This document shows positions 58,605 through 64,000 of a stretch of DNA of 64,000 nt, in pieces (the stretch's first letter is position 1; every line of letters starts with the position of its first letter). A program made the position numbers and the translations under genes. The notes beneath the pieces are model-generated. The model ran no database searches and was not told where the DNA came from. It saw nothing but the letters and a program-made list of their open reading frames with translations. The DNA is taken from assembly GCF_014076415.1 (NCBI RefSeq), contig NZ_CP043568.1, forward strand, positions 2,728,001 through 2,792,000, in the 5' to 3' direction. This DNA comes from Comamonas testosteroni. Lineage in GTDB: Bacteria; Pseudomonadota; Gammaproteobacteria; Burkholderiales; Burkholderiaceae_C.

Positions 58605-59672
58605 TCAGGCCCTGGCCGTTTCGCGCGCTTCGACCAGTCGCGGCAGGTCGCGCACGATTTCCACCATATACCAGGCGGGCAGGGTCTGGCCGTCGCTTTC
58701 GGCGGTGACGATCTGGGCCATTTCCAGGCTGATCTGGGCCAGCTCCTTGAGCATGGCCTTGGACCGGTGCACGTTTTGCTGCAACTCGCCGCCGCTTTGC
58801 TGCTTGTCGGCGGGCAGGATCTTGAGCAGACGCGCGCGGAAGGCCTGGGCCAGGAAATACAGCACATCTCGGTCCTGCGGCGCATGGGGCCAGTTGGCGT
58901 CGCCCTTGAAGATGGCGTCCAGACGATGGCGGTCCTCGGCGAGTTTGTAGAAGGCCTTGAACTGCGCCGCATGCTGGGGCGTGAGGCAGCCGCTGCTCAG
59001 GGCCTCGAACGTATGCAGGTTCAGCGCATCGCCATAGGACTGCAGGGCGTCGCTCAGCATATGCCAGGAGCGCGGCGTGGAAAACGCCTCCTCATGCTTG
59101 GGCGGCTGGCTCCACAGATGGTCGGGACGCTGGGCCAGGTATTCGAGCACCAGAGTATGCAACTGGGCCTGCTGTGCCCATTGCAGCCACTCGCTGGCGC
59201 TGACCTTGAGCTGCACATGAATCATGCGGTTGACCAGGGCGGAGGACATGGTGCGCACAATCGCGGAGTCCTGGGCGCGGTTGCCTGCCGCAATCACGAT
59301 GGAGCCCTCGGGCATCAGGTATTCGCCCACGCGGCGCTCCAGAATCAGGCTGTAGAAAGCCTTTTGCACATCCTGGCTGCAGGCGTTGAGCTCGTCCAGG
59401 AACAGGCAATAGGGCTGCTCGCGCGCAATCATGGCGGGCGGGCAAAAGCGGGTCACGCCGTCAATGATCTGCGGCACGCCCAGCAAATCTTCTGGCGCGA
59501 GCTGGCTGCCCAGCAGGGACACGCAGTCAAGCCCCACGCTTTGCGCAAAGTTCTGTACCAGTGCCGACTTGCCGATGCCTGGCGGCCCCCAGATGAACAC
59601 GGGGCGTACGGTGGCGACGTTGAGAAGGAATTCGCTCAGTTGCGACGGAGTGAGAGCCAGACTGGTTTGCAT
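58605..59672 (-). CDS. MoxR-family AAA+ ATPase
   Basis: A 355-residue AAA+ protein. Walker A is 'IWGPPGIGKSALVQNFAQ' (residues 28-45), Walker B 'CLFLDELNACSQDVQKAFYS' near 95, and the sensor 1 region is 'GSIVIAAGNRAQDSAIVRTM'. The 'LNACSQDVQKAFYSLILERR' stretch is typical of MoxR/dynein-like AAA+ proteins. It is the first of two genes; its partner codes for the VWA-metallopeptidase protein. The promoter must lie in the short gap before the LysR gene upstream (59673-59760). Confidence 0.9.
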   Translation of the reverse strand: MQTSLALTPSQLSEFLLNVATVRPVFIWGPPGIGKSALVQNFAQSVGLDCVSLLGSQLAPEDLLGVPQIIDGVTRFCPPAMIAREQPYCLFLDELNACSQDVQKAFYSLILERRVGEYLMPEGSIVIAAGNRAQDSAIVRTMSSALVNRMIHVQLKVSASEWLQWAQQAQLHTLVLEYLAQRPDHLWSQPPKHEEAFSTPRSWHMLSDALQSYGDALNLHTFEALSSGCLTPQHAAQFKAFYKLAEDRHRLDAIFKGDANWPHAPQDRDVLYFLAQAFRARLLKILPADKQQSGGELQQNVHRSKAMLKELAQISLEMAQIVTAESDGQTLPAWYMVEIVRDLPRLVEARETARA

Positions 59673-59760
59673 GCTGCGTGCAGTCTAAGGCAAGTGCAGC
59701 GGTGTCCTGAGTATGCTCAGGCGGCCATGACCCGGGGTCTCGCGCGTCGCCGGTCGTCGC

Positions 59761-60699
59761 TCAAGGCTCCTGGAACGCCTGCATGCCTTGCATGCAATAC
59801 AGCAGAAAGCGATTGGCCGCCGGGGACAGATGGCGGCCGGTGCGGGTGATGAGTTGCATTTCGGCGTCAAGAAATGCAGGGTTGTGAATGGGAATGGCGC
59901 GCAGGCGCCCGCTTGCCAGCTCGGCCGTGACGGAGCAGGGCGGCAGCAGGGTCACGCCCTGACCGCTGGTGACAAAGGCCAGCAGTACGCTGATGAGATT
60001 GCTGGTCAGCGCGGGGCTGAGGTGGATCTTGTCCTTGTGTTCCGCATACTCCACGAGCTGGCGAATTCCATACACGCCTTGCAACATGGCAACAGGCCAT
60101 TGGCTGAGCTCCCGCAGCGAGGTTTGCTCAGCGCTGGCCAGCGGGTGCTGCGCATGCACGATGGCATGCATGGGCTGGCGCGCCGCACCGCGCGCGGTGA
60201 TATGACTGTCGGCGGGCGGGTAGTAGACCAGGCCGATCTCGGCAGCATCCTCGCGAATGCGGCGCATGATCTCGGTCGTGCCGTAGATTTCCAGCGAGAT
60301 GCTGACGCCCGGATATTGCTGGCGAAAGTTGCGAATGGGTCCGTCGATCAGCTCCTGCGCAAAGCCCTCGCCACTGACCACGCTGACACTGCCGCTGTGC
60401 AGGCCGCGCAGCGCATCGACCTTGGCCAGCATGTCGTGACGGTGGGCCGTATGTTCGCGGTGATAGTCCAGCAGCAACTGGCCGGCCTCGGTGGGCACCA
60501 CGCCGCTGCGATGGCGCTCCAGCAGGGTCAGGCCCAGTTCCTCTTCGAGCAGGCTGATCTGGCGGCTGACGGCCGAGGGCACGATGCCAAGTTTTTCGGC
60601 TGCGGCACGAACGGAGCCGCAGTAGACGGCTTCAAACAGATAGCGGGCGCGGGAGTCTTGAAAGGCGGGCATGCGGCGATTGTCGTCGCCAAATTGCAT
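59761..60699 (-). CDS. LysR-family transcriptional regulator
   Basis: A 312-residue regulator (or 303 from ATG 60672). 'YLFEAVYCGSVRAAAEKLGI' followed by 'VPSAVSRQISLLEEELGLTL' is the helix-turn-helix. The effector domain has 'SGEGFAQELIDGPIRNFRQQ' and 'LLAFVTSGQGVTLLPPC'. It is divergent from a DUF3100 membrane protein and M20 amidohydrolase, which it probably controls through a T-N11-A site at 60741-60763. Confidence 0.93.
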   Translation of the reverse strand: MQFGDDNRRMPAFQDSRARYLFEAVYCGSVRAAAEKLGIVPSAVSRQISLLEEELGLTLLERHRSGVVPTEAGQLLLDYHREHTAHRHDMLAKVDALRGLHSGSVSVVSGEGFAQELIDGPIRNFRQQYPGVSISLEIYGTTEIMRRIREDAAEIGLVYYPPADSHITARGAARQPMHAIVHAQHPLASAEQTSLRELSQWPVAMLQGVYGIRQLVEYAEHKDKIHLSPALTSNLISVLLAFVTSGQGVTLLPPCSVTAELASGRLRAIPIHNPAFLDAEMQLITRTGRHLSPAANRFLLYCMQGMQAFQEP

Positions 60700-60740
60700 C
60701 TGTATTCATACGTATGTTCACTTTTTTAGAACAGAAAAAG

Positions 60741-60763
60741 AATGCATATGCAATAAATGCATT
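60741..60763. promoter_or_regulatory. LysR-type T-N11-A palindrome
   Basis: AATGCAT-N9-ATGCATT, a perfect inverted repeat between the LysR start and the DUF3100 gene. TTATAT at 60765-60770 could be part of a -10 region. Confidence 0.6.
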
Positions 60764-60876
60764 GTTATATTCAGCGCCCGCATGGGTGAGCGCCAGCTTG
60801 GGCTGGCCGTGCCCATTTTCAGGGTTCAAAGCTATTTCAGCGCGTCGGCAGCGGCCGTCGTGCGCAAGGAAAGTTG

Positions 60877-62220
60877 ATGCGTACAGAGGTGCAGCCGGCC
60901 AAGGCCGCGTTGAATGTGGGCAGCGTGGTGCAGGTATTTGCGCTGGCGCTGGTGATTGCGGCATTGTCCGAGTGGCTGGGGCCGCTGCCCATTTCGCTGG
61001 GCGTGGGCAAGGTGGTGCTGCTGCCCATGATCTGGGCACTGCTTATCGGCCTGGTGCTGGGTCTGCTGCGCAAGCGCATGCCCGGCCCGCTGCAACTGGG
61101 CCTGTACAGCCAGAACCTGGCCGCTGCCGTGCTGTCTTGCGCGCTGTTTCTGTTCATTGCCAAGCTGGGTCTGCTGGTCGGTGGTTCGCTGCCCAAGCTG
61201 GCGGAAGTCGGCTGGGGACTGGTGTTGCAGGAGTTGGGCAATCTGGTCGGTTGCGTCGCCCTGGGCATGCCCGTGGCACTGCTGCTGGGCATCAAGCGCG
61301 AAGCCATTGGCGCGACGTTCTCCATCGGTCGTGAGCCGGGTCTGGCCATCATCGGCGAGCGTTTCGGCATGGATTCGCCCGAAGGCCGTGGCGTGCTGGC
61401 CGAGTACATCACCGGCACGCTGATCGGCGCCATTTTCATCTCGCTGCTGGCCGGCTTTGTCTCCAGCCTCAATATCTTCCACCCGCTGGCCCTGGGCATG
61501 GGCGCCGGCGTTGGCTCGGGCAGCATGACGGCTGCCGCTGTGGGCGCGATCGCCGCCCAGCATCCCGAGATGAGCGACCAGATCGCCACCTTTGCCGCTG
61601 CTGCCAATCTGATTGCGACGACGGTGGGCACTTATCTGACGCTGTTCATCTCGCTGCCCCTGGCCCTGCGTGCCTATCAATGGCTGGAGCCGATTCTGGG
61701 CCGCAAGCGCAAGCAGGCCGTGGTGGAGCAGGCGGTAGACCTGTCTGCCGCCAAGGACGAAGAACAGGCGCAGGTGCCGGCGCTGGGTCTGGGCATGCGC
61801 TTCGCTTCCTGGGTTCTGGTCGGCGCCATGGTGCTGATCGGCAACCGCATCGGCCATGGCGTGCCCGTGATGGATGCGCTGCCCGGCGTGCTGCTCATCA
61901 TTGCCGCTGTGTTTGTCGGCGACCTGATCTATGTCGGCACGCGCCGCATGCTGCCCGCCGTGTGCTGGATTTCGTTCATCGCCATGGCCATGACCTTCCC
62001 GCTCACGCCTTATGCCGCCGAAGTGGCAGCTTTGACCGGCAAGGTCAACTTCCTGGCCATGATCACGCCCATGCTTACGTTTGCGGGCCTGTCGCTGGCC
62101 AAGGACATCCCGGCCTTCCGCCGTCTGGGCTGGCGCATCGTGGTGGTTTCGCTGCTGGCCAATGCCGGTGTGTTCCTGGCCGCGACGCTGATCGCCCAGA
62201 CCTTTGTCCACACGCTGTAA
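60877..62220 (+). CDS. DUF3100 family membrane protein, probable transporter
   Basis: A 447-residue protein with about ten to twelve hydrophobic segments. The ATG at 60877 follows AAGGAAAG; a TTG one codon earlier is less likely. 'LLPMIWALLIGLVLGLLRKR' and 'GATFSIGREPGLAIIGERFG' with 'SPEGRGVLAEYITGTLIGAI' match the DUF3100 family, and 'GMGAGVGSGSMTAAAVGAIA' is a Gly-rich membrane loop. The function is not known by experiment that I recall. It precedes an M20 amidohydrolase by 15 bases, so it may import that enzyme's substrate. Confidence 0.85.
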   Translation: MRTEVQPAKAALNVGSVVQVFALALVIAALSEWLGPLPISLGVGKVVLLPMIWALLIGLVLGLLRKRMPGPLQLGLYSQNLAAAVLSCALFLFIAKLGLLVGGSLPKLAEVGWGLVLQELGNLVGCVALGMPVALLLGIKREAIGATFSIGREPGLAIIGERFGMDSPEGRGVLAEYITGTLIGAIFISLLAGFVSSLNIFHPLALGMGAGVGSGSMTAAAVGAIAAQHPEMSDQIATFAAAANLIATTVGTYLTLFISLPLALRAYQWLEPILGRKRKQAVVEQAVDLSAAKDEEQAQVPALGLGMRFASWVLVGAMVLIGNRIGHGVPVMDALPGVLLIIAAVFVGDLIYVGTRRMLPAVCWISFIAMAMTFPLTPYAAEVAALTGKVNFLAMITPMLTFAGLSLAKDIPAFRRLGWRIVVVSLLANAGVFLAATLIAQTFVHTL

Positions 62221-62235
62221 AACCGGAGCAAGACC

Positions 62236-63411
62236 ATGATGAACACCATCAAATGGCCCGGCCAGCAGGAGCTGCAAGCCTGGCGTCACGACTTTCATCG
62301 TCATCCCGAAACCGCGTTTCAGGAGCACCGTACCAGCGCACGCGTGGCTGAGCTCCTGAAGAGCTTCGGTCTCGAAGTGCACACCGGCCTGGCCGGTACC
62401 GGCGTGGTCGCCGTGCTCAATGGCAGTCTTGGCGTCGGACTCTCCATCGGCCTGCGCGCCGATATGGATGCGCTGAATGTGACGGAACTCAACCAGTGTG
62501 AGCATGCGTCCACGCACGCCGGTCGTATGCATGCCTGTGGCCATGACGGGCATACCAGCATGTTGCTGGGGGCGGCCCAGGCTCTGAGCTCGGCGCCCGA
62601 TTTTGCGGGGACCGTGTATTTCATCTTCCAGCCCGCCGAGGAAAACGAAGGTGGCGCGCGCGCCATGATCGAAGAAGGGCTGTTCAAGCGCTTTCCCATG
62701 GACGCGGTCTACAGCATGCATAACTGGCCGGGTCTGCCGGTGGGTACGGCGGGCGTGCATTCCACAGCCGTGATGGCAGCCTTCGACATCTTTGACCTGA
62801 CGCTGAGCGGCAAGGGCTGCCATGCCGCCATGCCGCATCTGGGCAAGGACGCGTTGCTGGCGGCCTGTCAGCTGGTGACGCAGCTGCCCGCGCTGATTGC
62901 GCGCGAACAGGAGGTTCACAAGCCGGCCGTGCTGAGCGTGACCAGCTTCAACGCCGGCGATACCTACAACGTGATGCCCGAAGTCATCAAGTTGCGCGGC
63001 ACCGTGCGCTGCTTCGACATGCCTCAGCGCGCGCGCATCGAACAACGTTTTCGCGATGCGATTGCCGCGACCTGCGCGCTGCACGGCCTGGAGGCCCATC
63101 TAGACTACCGCGTCAGCTATCCAGCGACCATCAACAACCCCAGGCATGCGGAAGTCTGCGCCGAGGTGCTGACCAGCGTGCTGGGCGAAGGCAAGGTGCG
63201 CCGCGATATGGTTCCCAGCATGGCCTCGGAAGACTTTGCCTTCATGGCGCAGGAATGCCCGGGCGTCTATATCTGGCTGGGCAATGGCGAGGACAGCGCC
63301 TCTCTGCACAATCCCAAGTACGACTTCAATGATGCCAATCTCCCGCTGGGTATGCGTTACTGGGTGGCGCTGGTGGGTACGCTGCTGAAGGACGGCAAGC
63401 TGCCAGCCTGA
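62236..63411 (+). CDS. M20D-family amidohydrolase (hippurate hydrolase-like)
   Basis: A 391-residue metal-dependent amidohydrolase that cleaves N-acyl amino acids. 'WRHDFHRHPETAFQEHRTSA' opens the domain. Metal ligands lie in 'MHACGHDGHTSMLLGAA' (Cys and His), 'IFQPAEENEGGARAMI' (Glu pair) and 'MHNWPGLPVGTAGVHS' (His). 'SGKGCHAAMPHLGKDAL' is the dimerisation-domain loop and 'MASEDFAFMAQECPGVYIWL' has the C-terminal metal Glu. The DUF3100 gene upstream may move the substrate. A terminator follows. Confidence 0.93.
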   Translation: MMNTIKWPGQQELQAWRHDFHRHPETAFQEHRTSARVAELLKSFGLEVHTGLAGTGVVAVLNGSLGVGLSIGLRADMDALNVTELNQCEHASTHAGRMHACGHDGHTSMLLGAAQALSSAPDFAGTVYFIFQPAEENEGGARAMIEEGLFKRFPMDAVYSMHNWPGLPVGTAGVHSTAVMAAFDIFDLTLSGKGCHAAMPHLGKDALLAACQLVTQLPALIAREQEVHKPAVLSVTSFNAGDTYNVMPEVIKLRGTVRCFDMPQRARIEQRFRDAIAATCALHGLEAHLDYRVSYPATINNPRHAEVCAEVLTSVLGEGKVRRDMVPSMASEDFAFMAQECPGVYIWLGNGEDSASLHNPKYDFNDANLPLGMRYWVALVGTLLKDGKLPA

Positions 63412-63437
63412 GAGCGCAGTTTTTGCCATACATACCT

Positions 63438-63474
63438 ACGCCGGGTCAACGCAGAGTTGAGCCCGGCGTTTTTT
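63438..63474 (+). terminator. Rho-independent terminator after the amidohydrolase
   Basis: ACGCCGGG-TCAAC / GTTGA-GCCCGGCGT forms a 13-bp stem with one bulge, followed by TTTTTT. Confidence 0.85.
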
Positions 63475-63813
63475 ATGATTTGGCGGTTTGCAAAACTGCA
63501 CCAAGCAATGCATTCGGTCACAGAAATGTCGGAAGGCTGACACCCTTTAACGCCATTGGATGCAGGGGCCCTATGATGTTTGTAGCGCTCCGAGATAGTT
63601 CCTGTCGTTATCTGAACGGGAACTGGGGCGTGCGTGGCGGCCACCTTGATCCTGTGGGTGAAGAGCTGGTTGCGCAATAGCAGGTGTTGCATTCTGGCGC
63701 ATGGCCGGGATTTCACGCGGCGCTGACCGCATCTCTTTCGCAACGCTGCCTGCACCAACCCTGGTGCCACGACTTTGTCGCATTGTCCGGGTCTTGATAC
63801 AGGAGGGCGCTAT
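63475..63813. other. Intergenic stretch before the antiporter gene
   Basis: About 340 bases with no supported gene; short frames on both strands show no familiar motif. It should contain the promoter of the next gene near its right end. Confidence 0.4.
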
Positions 63814-64000
63814 ATGCCGTTCGGCAATCTGGAGGCGGGCATCTGGCCTGCCGGATTTCCACCGCTGCTGAGCTGGTGCGTGCTGGTTTCGGCCGCCGCC
63901 TTGCTCGGTCATCTGGTTCATCGCTTTACCGGCTATCCACGCATGCTTGGCTACACGATGGTCGGTCTGCTTGCCGGCTGGGTGGGGTTTGGTGACCTGC
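63814..64000 (+). CDS. Cation:proton antiporter (CPA2-like), N-terminal fragment
   Basis: The first 62 residues of a membrane protein cut by the window end. ATG 63814 has CAGGAGGG upstream. 'SWCVLVSAAALLGHLVHRFT' is a membrane helix and 'YPRMLGYTMVGLLAGWVGFG' is the typical 'P...GYllaGillG' start of Na+/H+ or K+/H+ antiporters of the Kef/YbaL group. The rest lies outside, so ion specificity and any RCK domain cannot be judged. Confidence 0.75.
   Translation, partial: MPFGNLEAGIWPAGFPPLLSWCVLVSAAALLGHLVHRFTGYPRMLGYTMVGLLAGWVGFGDL

Noticed and set aside
56811..59849. A 1012-codon plus-strand frame over the MoxR and VWA genes
   Set aside because: It is the antisense of two genes with intact catalytic motifs and itself shows only composition-driven residues.
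60832..63099. A 755-codon minus-strand frame over DUF3100 and the amidohydrolase
   Set aside because: Gln/His/Arg-rich antisense shadow; the plus strand has recognisable families.

Overview
The window is high-GC chromosomal DNA with dense bacterial coding. It most likely comes from a betaproteobacterium of the Comamonadaceae (Comamonas or Delftia type). The reasons are the overall gene repertoire, the pyruvate dehydrogenase layout (E1 aceE, E2 with two lipoyl domains, E3 carrying its own lipoyl domain), and a dispersed intergenic repeat (TTGATAGCTGCT-N-GCGCTT...) that I associate with this family. The genus is inferred; there is no rRNA gene in the window. I found no tRNA, rRNA or CRISPR array.

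Layout. 1-5.7 kb: the end of an outer-membrane efflux factor, an L7/L12-CTD-like membrane protein, a DUF1963 protein, a class I glutamine amidotransferase, the potassium permease kup and an AhpD-like protein. 5.9-10 kb: a translationally coupled FAN1-like VRR-NUC nuclease and Fe-S Rad3/DinG-type helicase. 10-13.3 kb: a SUFU-domain protein, a di-molbindin overlapping a TsaA/TrmO-type gene, a GNAT acetyltransferase and a dead DUF1232 gene. 13.4-16.8 kb: a divergent acyl-CoA module (crotonase / TetR + acyl-CoA synthetase) around a palindromic operator. 16.9-23 kb: a decayed choloylglycine-hydrolase gene, a small lipoprotein, an ABC-F ATPase, a LysR regulator, and VOC, DUF2625 and DUF1697 proteins.

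23.3-31.8 kb looks like an accessory segment. It holds an IS5-family (IS427-like) element with inverted repeats and a TA duplication, two adjacent exported proteins of unknown function (one apparently frameshifted), an AT-rich gap, and a ttrBCA-type respiratory reductase operon behind a well-placed FNR/Anr-like promoter.

32.2-42.7 kb is core: a yqjD/yqjE/yqjK-like membrane trio, pyrD and rpiA (divergent), an exported DUF4124-glutaredoxin protein, an M3 oligopeptidase, folD, and a FixJ-type response regulator overlapping a PAS sensor kinase. 43-50.4 kb is the pyruvate dehydrogenase cluster aceE-aceF-(unknown)-lpdA. 50.6-56.7 kb carries a GFA-family protein, two MFS transporters, yjdM/phnA, a LysR regulator and an NTF2-like protein. 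56.7-59.7 kb is a MoxR AAA+ ATPase with a VWA/metallopeptidase partner. 59.8-63.4 kb is a LysR regulator divergent from a DUF3100 membrane protein plus an M20 amidohydrolase. The window ends inside a cation:proton antiporter.

No part is a clearly unprecedented system. The best candidates for a second look are the exported-protein pair at 24.2-25.7 kb, the MoxR-VWA/metallopeptidase pair, the nuclease-helicase pair, and the pseudogenes, whose disabling lesions can be read directly in the sequence.
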